Assembly (NCBI GenBank): GCA_910574455.1
Contig: CAJSYZ010000005.1
Location: forward strand, 7,564,001 to 7,628,000
DNA length: 64,000 nt
From: Trichaptum fuscoviolaceum
Taxonomy: Eukaryota > Basidiomycota > Agaricomycetes > Hymenochaetales > Trichaptaceae
Direction of reading: 5' to 3'
Part shown: piece after piece, positions 19,835-31,484 of the stretch
Numbering within the stretch: the stretch's first letter is position 1
Layout: each line of letters begins with the position of its first letter
Notes under the pieces: generated by a model
Told to the model about the DNA's origin: nothing
Databases searched by the model: none
What the model saw: the letters and a program-made list of their open reading frames with translations, nothing else
Translations under genes and position numbers: made by a program

Positions 19835-20770
19835 TTATGCATTCGGTAGTACTTCGTACAGGTTAGAAAATGGCAAAACTTAGTCTTCGCATTAGTCTTC
19901 ATGATCTTCTAGCCACACTCTGTTAATATCTGTATGTATCGGTTTACATTTAGAAAAAGGGCCTTCACCTTTCCTGCAGTCCATTGATAGTCAATCCCCT
20001 TGGTAGTAATTGTACGTTGAACAGGTTAAAAATGACGGGAGTTAGTCTACATAATTTTCCAAGCCACGCTCTCTTTGTATCTGTATCTTTCGTTTCATAA
20101 TCAGAATACAAGCATCCACCTTTTCTGCATTCCGCCAAGAGCGGACGGTTTGATGACTCAGACCTTCATTATCCTTAGTTCATCTAAAGGATAACGGCAG
20201 CGTTAGTACCAGGTGCACTAGTATGTGCGTTGTTCAGCAAGTTTAAACATACTGTAAATTCTTGAGTCACTTACACAACAGAAGTCGAACCCGGAGTAGT
20301 TTGGAACTCGATATCTGACAGAACTTGGCTCTTTGATGGCTTTAGGCGAATTCTAAGCAACTGTCCAACCGCCCGACCGCAGTGCCGCACTGCCAGTGGG
20401 TTGTGGTGGCGAGAGTGGAACCTTCAGGTTCAACCTCAGGCTGGCGCGTGACATTGTCTTAGCCACGGTCACGAATACTACTGTTTGTAGAAGTCACACT
20501 GTAACATTAGTAGCCGGAACGTTCCTAAGTTTCGCTGGGTCCCTCTCCCGGGGCTTCCCGCTAATGATGTATTACACACACTGGCATGCGCATTCTACAT
20601 GTGCAGTCTAGAGGATAATCCATCTCACGTGAATAAATGTGATTGATTGCTAGGTACTACTAGTTAATTGCTATCGGGGCTTGCACTGGCAAGTCAAGCA
20701 CATCTGCTTTCCAAGCCCTTCATTTTCCCCGATCGTCATTCATCGGGATTCGAGATAGATCACAGACGCA
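19835..20770. other. Intergenic, downstream of the truncated F-box copy
   Basis: Two diverged ~130-bp tandem paragraphs (about 19861-19990 and 20023-20150) share the order: GTTAGAAAATG/GTTAAAAATG, AGTCTWCAT, a YYAGCCACRCTCT phrase, TCTGTAT, then CACCTTTYCTGCA. Around 20380-20450 a CACTGCCAG/CAGGCTGGCG pair suggests a small MITE. No gene supported. The mirror is 55398-56333. Confidence 0.4.
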
Positions 20771-21344
20771 CTACTTAACTATTATGGGCCCGGAGTCCCC
20801 GGACCCATGTTTCAGTTTATGTTTCTTCTCCTCTTCGTCAAAGTCGATTATCCTAATTGACCTTCGCTTGTTTATACGGAAAATTAAATTGTATGAAATC
20901 ATTTGCAGCGCGTCATGCTCGTCTGTCTTGGTATATCCGTCTGCAAGGATGGCAGGACGAGAAAGATATACTTCTTCGTCATTTTTTGATGCGCATGAAG
21001 GCCGATAGACTAGGTAAGCTAGATGCTCAGCAGAGTCCCGACAAGTTTCCTATAAGTTCTTACCTCTGCCACATTGCATTAGCTTTGGCTTAGCTCCTTT
21101 AAGACCATACCGGAAGGTGTCAAGCCACTCCTCCTCCTCGGCCTTCAGCACCCAGCTGTTTGACTCCCCCTCCTCGATCTCGAGCAAAAATCCATTCTTT
21201 GTGCACCCTACAATGTAAGTAATTAATCGGAGGTCAGTGCCATCAACTTCTTCATAGTTTCTCACAGTCAGAGAGGTGCTTGTGGAAATCAATATAAGAA
21301 TAGTATTCTGGAGGTTTGTTTGGGTTGCTGCGGACGAACACCAT
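20771..21344 (-). CDS. Unknown protein, 153 aa, three exons (left copy)
   Basis: Mirror of 54824-55397, where the exon model is explained. ATG is at 21344 and the stop at 20771-20773. No changes affecting the frame were noticed relative to the right copy. Function not recognised. Confidence 0.55.
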
Positions 21345-21951
21345 GGTAGATGATTTTCCTTCAAATGATTCAAGTTTGTGCGAAGAGCACTCACCATCCA
21401 CGTCTCTTTATACCGTTTATATGCCTATCTCAGAAAGCACTAAGATGTAGTGTATATACCCGCAGGGCAATGTTCATCCTCGCCACTTCTGCAGATGATC
21501 AAAGAAGTTCAAGCAAAATCAGTCCAACTTCTGAACGGATGCCACGATAGCCATCCGTACGCCGAAGTGCTTTGATGGTCGCCTTACTATCCCCGTGAAG
21601 GCGGTGCAGTGGCGGTTGGTGCAACGAGCGTGCCACATAATCCTCACTGAGGACGGTCATTCACCGCACGCCACGGACGTCGTGGCACTCACTGCTATCA
21701 CAGCCAAAGAAGCGTAAGAATTGCAGTTAACCGTCCTGACTTTGCGTCCCTCTTCCATGTCGGTGGACTTTTTCGTTTCGTGGGTATGACACGAAGTCCT
21801 TCTTTGATTCGACAAGCCCTTCGAACATGATACGCATATCAAGAGAAGCAAGCGATCCTGTGATTTCTCTGAAAGTCACTTTGCTTATGAAAGAATTGGT
21901 GAATGACAATAATAAATTCTACTCATACAGAACACCACAGTTTCTGGGTGG

Positions 21952-24499
21952 CTATTGATACATATTACTCCTATGGAGAATGTCAGCGGATGTCGAACGG
22001 AGAGTAGCACCTATGGACGTACCTCGCATCAAACTGATCGATCATATTTAGAACCTGGACCAGATGCTTAATGCTAACATCCTCCTTCTTACTACTTGCA
22101 ATAGCACATGCCGTACGAACGACATTCTTGATCTGCCTTCCGTTGACCTTCTTCTCCCCAAGCTCCTGCAGCTGACCCTTTGTGAGGCCCGCATATTGAT
22201 CCGCTTCGCCCACACCGGCTGAGTTGCTATTTATTCGTTTCCGAGGCTTTACTTTCTTCAACAGAGCGACCCAGATCTTCCGCTTCGCATCAGGAGAGAG
22301 GTCCGGATAGAGGAGCGAGACGTGTATACGAGATTGAAAGGCCTCATCAAACGTGCGGACGCGGTTCGTAGTCAGGAACAAGATGCCTCGAAAGTATCTG
22401 CATATGTTTGTCATCAGTTGAGTTCTTCATTAGTCACATACAAAACCGACGCACTCCAACTGACGCAGGAACACAGCAACCATCGCGTTCCGGTATATGT
22501 CCTTGAACGAACGCTCCTCCAGGAAGACATCGGCCTCGTCGATGAGGACGACAGCTTCCCATGCCGCAGTCAAGGTGAAAATTCGTGTGAGCTGACTATC
22601 AAGGACATCTGCCGTTGTACCCAGTTCCCCAGCGCCAACGACATACAGAGGCTTTCGGACGTCTGCGGATACAAAGCACAGTGTTAGTAAGGAATGGCCC
22701 GGGTGATAATCGGATGCTATACATACATTCACTTGCAGCCTCTGCAGTCAAGCTCTTCCCAACACCGGGAGAACCAAAGAGATTGATGACCAGCCCACGA
22801 CCCTTGCCGTCGATGAAGTCGTCGAAACCAGACTCGTCGAGAGTGTGTGCCTCTGCGAGTGACTTGATGAGGTCCTTCTGCTCCGCAGACAATACAAGGT
22901 TCTCAAATGCTTCGTCGTTCCACTCGAACGTGGAGACGTTATCAACATCCAGCTCGACTGTATGAGCATTCATATTCAGTGACCTCCGGGCAGGAAAAGA
23001 TGATAAGGATAGACATACACCACATCTTTTCTGTTAGACTGAAGCCATAGACGACAGGGCTGGCTAGCTGTAGCTCCTGCTCTGACAGTTCAATGTCCGG
23101 GTGCTTGTCCGCATTGTCAACTGCTGTATGTGAAGCACCGAACTTCCTAGGGTGCTTATCGATGTCTTCGCCCGTCAGCGCTTTCGATACTACCGGAAGT
23201 CTGTAGTTCGGAAGCGTTTTGGAGAATGTCTGACGGTCAATCATAACCCTACTCTTGATCTATTTGAGAGCACGAAGGTGAGAAGCCTCGTCCTTAAGTA
23301 ATGATAAGCACAAATGGATTTACCGTTTGCTTCTTATATCGTCGTTCTTGGTCATCCCATTTGAACCCAGTCCCGTCATAGAATAGGTGATGTTCGCCTT
23401 GTAACCCAACCCATCGCTTCCCGCGTTCCACGAGACGCAGCCCCAGCTCCTCTGCACCGGGATAGTACGCCATTGGATAGAACGGGAGACTCGTAATCTT
23501 CTCTGTTCCAGCAAACATTGGGACCTCCAGATTCAAGAGACGTGCGTAACCGAACTTCGGCTGACCTCCGGTAGTCGTATATGCAGCATTATATTCCACA
23601 TATTCTGCATCGACTGCCCAGAATCGAGGACCGTCTCCTCCACCGCCGGCTACGGGAGGAGCGCCAGGTGTGACGCGCTGACGGACTTCAACATTACGCA
23701 CGCGCAGGGCACGCGGTGATCCCGTGACGGGACACGGCGCATACAGGATTGTGCGAGGTTTAAAGAGCGCCCAGAGGAGGTCGAACGTGATCTCGTCGTG
23801 TGAGAGGAGAGAGTTGAGCTCGTCAAACGCCTCGGTGTATTCTTTGCGGATGAAGGTGAGGAGGAAGTGAAGATGCGCAAACTTTTCAGAGGTTGACGTG
23901 TCTTCTTCTCCTGCCTGCTCAACTTTGCGAGCTAGTTCAGTTTCATATGTGGCGAGTTGATGAAGGAAGGCCATAAAAATCTTAGGATCGACCTTCGTAA
24001 AATGGGTCAGCCGTCACACGCACAACCGCCACTAAATGTGGCTCACCTTCAAAGGTTTCGATGTCCATGAAATACCCTGCACCTGTCCAATCACACTCTT
24101 CCCGACCTCACGCAGATGTTCGCTCTTGATATCCAGAGTCGTCGTAACGACGTGCATCCCCTTGTTATCCTTCGGTTGGAAGCGACGATTGACTGTAAAC
24201 GCATACGCAGCGTACGTGTCTTTACCACTCTTCATGCCGGTTTCGATGATTCTGTCGCGCGAAGACCATTTGCCGTTCAATTGGTCGTACGTCTCGTCGA
24301 CGCGCTTCACCTCAAGGACAGAGCCAGGAGGCGCTTGAGGATGTTGCAATTCTCCTGCCTGCGCTTCATTGACAATGTGATCGAATTCGGCGTAGACTGT
24401 CTCTCCGAAAGGGATTGTCACCGAAGGAGCTCCGTGAAATGACATGCCATGAGTGATCTGGAAGTCTAGATAAGGGAGATGGTCAAAGTCGTTGAGCAT
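21952..24499 (-). CDS. AAA+ ATPase with DUF7025-like N-terminal region (left copy)
   Basis: Mirror of 51670-54217: seven exons on the minus strand, ATG at 24499, stop at 21952-21954, 731 aa predicted. Walker A (GSPGVGKS), Walker B (VVLIDEAD) and the LTTNR sensor-1 segment are all present, and splice borders match the right copy. It lies about 0.75 kb downstream of STE3-3, on the same strand. See the right copy for function. Both copies look intact, so gene dosage is doubled if the assembly is right. Confidence 0.85.
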
Positions 24500-25247
24500 C
24501 TAGTGTGAGCAAGCCCATACCATCTGGAGAGAATACAACACCACCACCGAACGATGAGCAATCTCCACACATTCCGGATGTACTGATAGGGATACGAGGA
24601 TGTGCTTCGCTGGACAACCTGTGGTTTCGGTGCGCAAGAAAGAAGGCGATGTATCTTCGATGGTTAAGTCGATGTTTTATAGGGCATCGCTGAGGCCCGT
24701 GCGCCACCAACGAGCGATATTAATGACCGTTGGGCTCCTAGGATCCTTCTATTTGGGTAGAGCCACCGCTGGTGCGATCAGTGATGAGCGATAAGTGACT
24801 CGTTCCTAGTCATCATGAAGTTATATGAAGGCCAAACATGGGAAGCTAAAGGTGAATCCTATCCAATTTCGCAGGCTAGCGGAAGCGCAAACTACGAGTC
24901 GACTTTTGAGTGATGATACTAGATGAAATCGCAAAGAAGAAGGTGGGACATCCAAGTTGTTCATGGTTGAACTTGAAGCAGGGACTGCCAGTGGCAGGCG
25001 CTCAGGGTCAACTTCAAGTTAAGCTTGAACTTAAAATTGAACGCCACTCAGGCTGGCACGGGCGCTTAGTACCGATAAATATACATACTTACACTCAGCT
25101 CAAGTTAGCACAGGAAATAGATCTACCCACACTATACTCTTCCAGACTTCAACAAAGAATGAAAAATAAGGAAACCTAGTACAAGTCGAGTTGTCAATAC
25201 ATGTCACGAAAAAGAAAATTGTTGAAATGCTACTTTTCGCAGCGATT
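24500..25247. other. Intergenic between the AAA gene and STE3-3
   Basis: No CaaX-ending small peptide or other gene found on either strand. Contains the palindromic element at 24955-25075. Confidence 0.4.
24955..25075. repeat. Small palindromic MITE-like element (CAGGCTGGCAC ends)
   Basis: An imperfect inverted repeat: GACTGCCAGTGGCAGGCGCT and TCAACTTCAAGTT on the left answer AACTTAAAATTGA and CACTCAGGCTGGCACGGGCGC-type sequence on the right. The motif matches the Plavaka-like terminal boxes at 495-770, so it may be a deletion derivative. The mirror is about 51094-51214. Confidence 0.45.
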
Positions 25248-26497
25248 CTATACAAGACTGGCTGAAGTGGATTGAAATGTAATAAAAGACACAGCTTTGC
25301 TGTACAACGGCGGCTTTTGTTGCAACCCGAATGGTTCAACGGTGGTCCAGAAGATGGACCGGTACCGCTGGCGAGCACTCTCTGCGAGCCCATAGACTGC
25401 AAAGAGACCGCAAGCATACACTGGGTTTTTGTATTCAAAGTATCTGACTGTCATTTTCGTCAGAATACCACTTTCTGTCCATAGAGACGCGGGGATGAGG
25501 TTCGGCTCCCAAGAGCTGTGGATTTTGGTCCAGCCGGGCCAGAATACAGTTGCGGATCTCTCATCTGCGCGAACGTGGAAGATTGTGTAGACAGAAAGGT
25601 TCAAAACCAGGTTCAACATCAAGGTTGGAATGATGATGAAGCTGAGTATGAGAGGTCTGGAGAAGTCGCGACGAAAAGAAATTTCAGTTCTGTCAAAAAA
25701 GTTCGCCATCTCTCTCTGTCGTCGAAAAAGAGTCCAGGTAATTTTTGCTTCATGAAGTTAGCTTTCGCCTTCGTTGAAAACTTTTCGTCACTCACGAATG
25801 TGAACGAAGAAAGAAATCAGTGGTAAGAGTGAAGACCCGGTGATTTCAAAAAGAATCGAGACTCCACAGTTATAAAGTGATGAGTGGCAACCATATTCTT
25901 CATAGATGTCATATCTTGCATTTTGTACCACGTAGTCTGAGGTGCGCGGTATATTAATAATGTATGAAGATTTGTTATCTACACTCACATAGACCAGTCA
26001 TTAACATGGGAAAGCCAATGCAAAGAACGAGATCGATCATTGCCTCTTTCTTCTTCTGCAACACCCGGTGAGCAAAGTTCAAATACACCGTATTTCAGAC
26101 TGACCGACATACATGGTTCTGGCCCATATATACCATCGAGCTGCTGTAGCGGACGATGCCGAACAAGCGACGGGTGATGACGAATGTAGCAGAAGGTATT
26201 GCAGACCCTTCGAAGATAGAGAGATGGGAGCCTGAACGGATGCTCAACAACAAGAATGTGAGGCATCTGATAAGATTACTCACTGATATCGCACCAAGCG
26301 GGCGCTACATCATGGGCGTTATTGGACCAGACGATGGTGTTTATTCCGACGACCACAGACTTGAAAAGCACATTAACAATTAGCACGATGACACCGATGT
26401 TCCAGGGTCGGTGGGTAAGTACGCCTAAGAGGGAGATTAGGACAAGAAAGGAACCTATGAAGTTGGCAATGGGTGCGAGGGGATACGTCGAATCCAT
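25248..26497 (-). CDS. STE3-3, intact STE3-type pheromone receptor (left copy)
   Basis: Mirror of 49672-50921, same five exons and the same 339-aa product. ATG at 26497, stop at 25248-25250. Read on the right copy for details. In this orientation the gene points left, toward the AAA ATPase. The two copies give the same protein in every exon I compared. Confidence 0.9.
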
Positions 26498-26881
26498 GCA
26501 CGATACTCTGAAGTATGCCTTTCAGTTTTGTATGATTTGCGTGCCCCGCTTGGATCATTTCATATCCGAGACAAGTAGCATGCACAGTCGATCTGAAGAT
26601 CCCTTACCCACACGGTACGCAAGTTTAAGCGACGACTCGGGATTAGATATCCGTCCGGGTATCGATCAACACGATCGGAAATAGACTGCAAGGTATAACT
26701 GTGTAAATAGCTCTTGAAATAGAGAGAGAGAGAGCTCACATATTGATATTAGCCGCCTCGAGACCGCACCGCGGGGATCGCGAAAGATCCGAAGGTACCT
26801 GAGGTGAGACAGCTAAAAGATTTCGACCCTGATGCCACTCACTGGCAGGCTGGCAGTGCACGGCTCCGAGAAAATTAGCGC

Positions 26882-27208
26882 CTAATAGGCCGAGTCCCGG
26901 TCTCCGATATGCTTACGTTTACGACCGGTGATAGGCTGACTCAAGCCTTTCTTTGAAGCTTTGGGCTGCCTATTGATTCTAAACCGGAAAAGAAGAAGAG
27001 CGTGTATAACAGCCGTATCGTTACACTTATTGCAAATGTAATCCATAACGCCAGATGTCTTGGAGAGGAACGTAAAAACACCCATCACCCATGATCCATT
27101 AATCGAGACTCGGGATGGCAAGTCGAGATGAGGGTACAACTGTCGAACAGCGGATAGGTCCATGATGATGAATTCTAAAAGTTTGCGTGAGAAGTCGGGA
27201 TCAATCAT
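26882..27208 (-). CDS. Hypothetical protein, 108 aa, upstream of STE3-3 (left copy)
   Basis: Mirror of 48961-49287. Single open frame, no recognised domain; see the right copy. A short palindrome CACTGGCAGGCTGGCAGTG lies just beyond its stop (26845-26863). Confidence 0.35.
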   Translation of the reverse strand: MIDPDFSRKLLEFIIMDLSAVRQLYPHLDLPSRVSINGSWVMGVFTFLSKTSGVMDYICNKCNDTAVIHALLLFRFRINRQPKASKKGLSQPITGRKRKHIGDRDSAY

Positions 27209-27559
27209 AAGTATTCGAATTTATATACCGTACTATGCACCCTGTATCAACTACATGTAAAAGAAGGTTGAGCTACCTTGTAGCATAAGAACCGCATACA
27301 TTAACGAATAAAAGAAAAATACATATCACTGAGTTCTTTAAGATGCAGACAATTTGTTCTTAGAGGGACGAATTGGGAGGTAGTGACATATACATGTATG
27401 GACTTGATCAGGATTATAGCATCGGGTTTGCGTAATATTCCATCTTATGCCAGTGAGTAATAATGCTCATTGATCTCTTGAACGTATGCAGTTCATACAA
27501 CTTCAGAGCTCGATCTGTCATAGGCATATTAGTGAACAACAGAGAGGAAAGCTTATACC

Positions 27560-29417
27560 TGTTACGACCTGGGGGGTGTCAGGCCCGGACCCAAGCCTTG
27601 CCTAAGGGTGGTCGCGAGTTGAGAAAGCCGAGCGAGAACGGAAAGGCGAAAGAAATGCGAAGACGAAATAGCAAGAGACCAAGTAGTCGGGATCCGGGTT
27701 GAAGTTCCCGCGATCAGTGATCCGGGATTCTACGCGAAATCCTAGTCGGGTTGTCGGGAATTTAGAGTCTGAGAGCGAGAAGAGTGGGTAACGACGAGAG
27801 TAAGATCATAGAGTGAAGCAAGGATGGATCTCGAGAGCCTAGCTCGTAAGGTAGCCTAAAGACTTATGATATTCGAGTCGAGAGATACATGATGAGTTTC
27901 TACAAGTTTATATACGCGTAAGAGTCTGAGATAAGAAATGGGGAGTAAGATATGTTTTCGGGGCGTGGAGGTGAGTCGTGTAGCAACACGCGGGATTCGG
28001 AGAATAATCGTGGGGCGTGTAGCTTACACGAGGAACCGGGAATGTATGTTAGAACAAGGGGAAACGGGAATGTGATCAGAGTGATTTGAAAATGGTGATA
28101 AAGGATAATAGATAGATTTCGGGGTTTTACGGGAATGAAGTGGGAATGAATGGTAGTCTGGGGCGTGGTACTGTCAGAATGTCCGTAGGGCGTGTTCGTA
28201 AGGCGTGTTCGTAAGGCGTGTTCGTAAGGCGTGGTCGTGGAACGTGTTCGTGATGTTTGTCGTGTATTTGGAAATGTTTGGCTTGGGGTCCGGGTTGCGG
28301 GATCCGGGACCGGATGTCGGGATTGATGTCGGGATTAGTGATGGCGCGGGAATGTTTGTTCGTAGGGTCTTAGGTGTCGTCGTGACAGGGGGAACCTGGG
28401 GGCCGGGGCGCGTTAGCGGCTTCCGGGGCAAGGCCTGGGAGAGCGCGCGGCAGCGGAGAAGGCGTAGGGAACCGTTAAGGACGCTACAACGCCAACGGAG
28501 TTGCGCGGGAAGCGGGGCTACGGGGGCGAGACGCAAGGGGGCTTGAGGCGAGGACGGGACAGAGTCAGAGTCGAGGCGGGGAAGGCAGAGTCGAGGCGCG
28601 GGGAGACAGAGTCGAGACGCGGGGAAACGCGCAGACCGGGAATCGCAGAGCGGGATTCTGGCGGGAATCTGGATTTGTGCGGGAATCGCAGAGCGGGAAC
28701 CGTTCGGGATTCGTTCGGGATTCGTGCGGGAATCTCAGAGCGGGATTCTGGCGGGAATCTCAGAGCGGGATTCTGGGCAGGACTCAAGGCGGGATTCGCA
28801 GAGCGGGATCCGGGACAAGACAGAGACAAGAGAGCCAGAGAGCAGGCGTGCTCAGGACGGGAGCAGAGAGCTCAGGATAACCGGGATCTCAAGGCAACAC
28901 TTCTGTATCAGGAGGAGGTTCCCTAAGGAAGCACTCGACAAGTCAGCATTGTAAAACTACACTAGAGACAAGACAGAAACACATCTAAGGAAGCACTCAA
29001 CAAGAGGACAAAAGTGAGTGCTCCTTACGGTGGTGACAGGTATTTATCTACGGGGCAGAATCTACAGGGAACAGGCATGCACAAACGCGCAACTAACTAG
29101 TTACACAATCTTGCGGGCAAAGGCCGCGCATACAGTGACGTGAATCCGGGAACCGGGATTCGGTGCGGGGGACATCTGGGCAAGATCTAAGGGAACGAGC
29201 GTGAAGCATGGTCAAGTGAAACAAAGAGAACTAAAAGAATGTAATCATGCGTGAGGTATCAAGCTGGCGCACAGGCAGCGGGGTAACGAGCGTGGGGGGC
29301 GGATGTAATGCATACATCGTCTCGGGATAAGTTGCAGGCAACTTCTGGCGTGGATCAGGGTCGCGGGAGATCGACAGGGACCAACTTCGAAGAAGCCGGT
29401 GCTTCGATGTCGTAACA
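27560..29417 (+). mobile_element. LTR beta copy in T2, interrupted by another LTR
   Basis: Termini TGTTACGACCTGGGGGG (27560) and GATGTCGTAACA (29417). A second LTR (27577-28387) is inserted 17 bp from the start. The 25-nt GGGATTC repeat region is at about 28,728-28,780, one unit shorter than at 17.9 kb. Directly left (27559) is unique block-Y sequence. The stretch near 28.65-28.72 kb follows the 17.8/43.1-kb beta type and not its mirror copy at 47.4-47.5 kb, pointing to gene conversion. Confidence 0.7.
27577..28387 (+). mobile_element. Solo LTR, 811 bp, with 5-bp TSD GGGGG
   Basis: Starts TGTCAGGCCCGGAC and ends GTCGTCGTGACA, a TGTCA...TGACA terminal pair typical of fungal Ty3/Gypsy-like LTRs. 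GGGGG is repeated on both sides (27572-27576, 28388-28392). Both flanks belong to LTR beta, so this insertion is younger than beta. A small tandem array of AAGGCGTGTTCGT sits near 28190-28240. No internal region is present, so this is a solo LTR left by LTR-LTR recombination. Confidence 0.8.
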
Positions 29418-30141
29418 AAGCCTAATCGCAAGGCGCGCGCGGGGCAGGGCGACTAAGGACGGGGTTCGAGTCCTTGCGGACAATGAGATCACTCCCGCAC
29501 ACGGGGTGGCGGGACTGTGGTCTGCGGGCCGGGACAGGACGCTACTAGCGAGACTAGTTGGCTGGCACGTGCGTGGCCAGGCCAATCACCTGGGGCTATC
29601 TCAGGACGGGGTTAGCATCGAGGAGCGGGGAAGCTAAGGGGTTTCCCTTGGACGGCGGGAAACTCGCGCGATTCGCGACGGGATCATGCAGGGAATCGAG
29701 TTCGGGTTTCGGCCGGGAATCGCGTTCGGGTTTCGACCGGGAATCGAGACAGGGTTCGACCGGGGATCGTAGCGGGATTCTTTCGGGAATCAGAGCGGGG
29801 ACTTAGCTGGGGTTGCGATGGGAATCGCGACGGGATCGAAGGCGGGAATCCTGCGGGGGATTTGCGCAGGAATTCGAGACGGGACACGAGGCGGGAAACG
29901 AGCGGGGTTTCGACTGGGATCGTGCGGGGGAAAGGAGCGGGATTCCAAACGGGAAGCGAGCAGGGATTCTACCGGGAGTGAGCGGGGGAGTCTGGCGAGA
30001 CTCTAGTCGGGAAACAAGCGGGGGGAGTTTGGCGGGACTCCAACCGGGACGAGTGGGGGAGTCTTGACAGGACTCCAACCGGGAACGAGCGTGGGTTGCG
30101 GGATTGTCAGAGGAGACGCTTGACAGCGTTCGCAGCGAGGC
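29418..30141 (+). repeat. GGGATTC-rich segment after beta (T2, forward)
   Basis: Built from degenerate GGGAATCG/CGGGATTC heptamer-like units, e.g. TTTCGACCGGGAATCG repeats at 29700-29765. The same block occurs inverted at 31485-32246 and in T3, making T2 and T3 themselves palindromic. Frames here encode only RE/GS/GF repeats. Confidence 0.6.
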
Positions 30142-30763
30142 TGTTACGACCGTCGGGAATTGTAGTGGGAAACAGTTTCGGGAAACTGGAATTCGCGACG
30201 GGAACCGGCTTTCGGGAACTGGATTCGCGACTGGGAACGAGCGTGGGAATTCAGGCGGGGGAAAACGCGCGGGATTCTATCCAGGCGCGTCGCGGGATTC
30301 TATCCAGGCGCGTCGCGGGATTCTCAAGGCCAGCTAGGACTCTTCACTGCTTTGAACGTCAAGTAAGCGGATCCCTAAGGAAGCACTCCACAAGTAAGTA
30401 TTACGCAACTAACTACACAGGAGAAAGGAGAGAGATCGCACCTAAGGAAGCACTCCACAAGAGGTCAAAAGTGGGGTGCTCCTTACGATGCCTACAGCTA
30501 TTTATCTACTTCGTAAAGACTGTATAGTTAATCTACGCTAAATGTCCTTGCGCAATGCGCACCTATCTACTACAAAAGATACATGCTACGACCGCACTGC
30601 TAGGCATGTCCATCCCGTCTCTCCAGACGGCTACGGCATGTCTGTGGACGTCAGCGTCCGGTCCGTGGCCGCGACTAGCCAGACTAGGTATGCCAGGCGG
30701 TTGCAGGTCGTCACCTTGAGGTACTAGCGGATTAATGAGCGTATGTTGGTAAGTGAATGTACG
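30142..30763 (+). mobile_element. LTR alpha copy (T2 centre)
   Basis: Starts TGTTACGACCGTCGGGAATTG and carries the two CTAAGGAAGCACTC boxes (~30375, ~30440). It ends where gamma (TGTCGGG) begins at 30764. It sits at the centre of the T2 palindrome. Confidence 0.6.
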
Positions 30764-31484
30764 TGTCGGGATCCCCCAGGACCCCAACATGTCTAAGGCA
30801 ATCCCGAACAGAACCCGGTATACTGAAACCCGAATCGCGACCTTGGCTAGATCCCGAAAGGATCCCCCGCTCTCTGATCCCGGAAGAACCTCTGCTTCGC
30901 CATGCATTCTCCTGCTAAGAGTTCCGCCCCGCTACGACCTCCTCGCCCCTGCTTGTCCTTGCCCACGTCTCCTCGTCAGTCCCCCGCCTCGTCCCCGTGT
31001 CTCGATCCATCCCTAGCCCGCCTCGTCGTTCCCTCGACTCTAGGATGATCCCCCGCTCGCTCCCCGCTCCCGTCATGCTCTGTTCCCCGCTCCAGCGAAC
31101 CCCGTACCTCGCCATAGTCCCGAAGTCACTCACCATAGCCACAGCCATAGCCATAGCCTGCCACAGCCATAGCCATAGCCATAGCTATCCCAGACCTCGT
31201 AGGTTCTCGACTATGCCCGGATACCAGATCCCGGCCTCGCGTCCACAGTCATGAAGTGCAGTTAGGAGATTGATCCACTGCGTCCAAAGCCGACCTCTGT
31301 CTGGCCTTGAGTAAGCCAACACGACAGCAGGTCAAGGATTGCTGTCCCGCAATCCTGCCCGGTCACGAACCCTGCCCTGCGCTCGTCCTGCCACGGTGCC
31401 CTAGCTAACCCCTACGACATCCTGTGCCTCTCGACCTGCCCTTGTTCGTCCACAGCCTGCCCCGCCAGGAATCCCGCCTCGCCG
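30764..31484 (+). mobile_element. LTR-type sequence gamma copy (T2 centre)
   Basis: Begins TGTCGGGATCCCCCAGG inside alpha, contains the CATAGC array (about 31133-31189), and joins the inverted GGGATTC-rich block at 31485. Its last ~100 bp differ from the T1 and T3 gammas (CCTCGCCGCG end instead of a TGTCGAGATCCC continuation), so the copies are mosaic. Confidence 0.55.

Noticed and set aside
20396..20611. 71-codon ORF ending in Cys-Ala-Val as a pheromone precursor
   Set aside because: Only two residues follow the Cys, so there is no CaaX box, and the frame covers a MITE-like repeat.
26497..26511. C-T-I-L-stop (CaaX-like) antisense to the STE3-3 start
   Set aside because: No in-frame ATG after the preceding stop, and it lies inside the receptor's exon 1.
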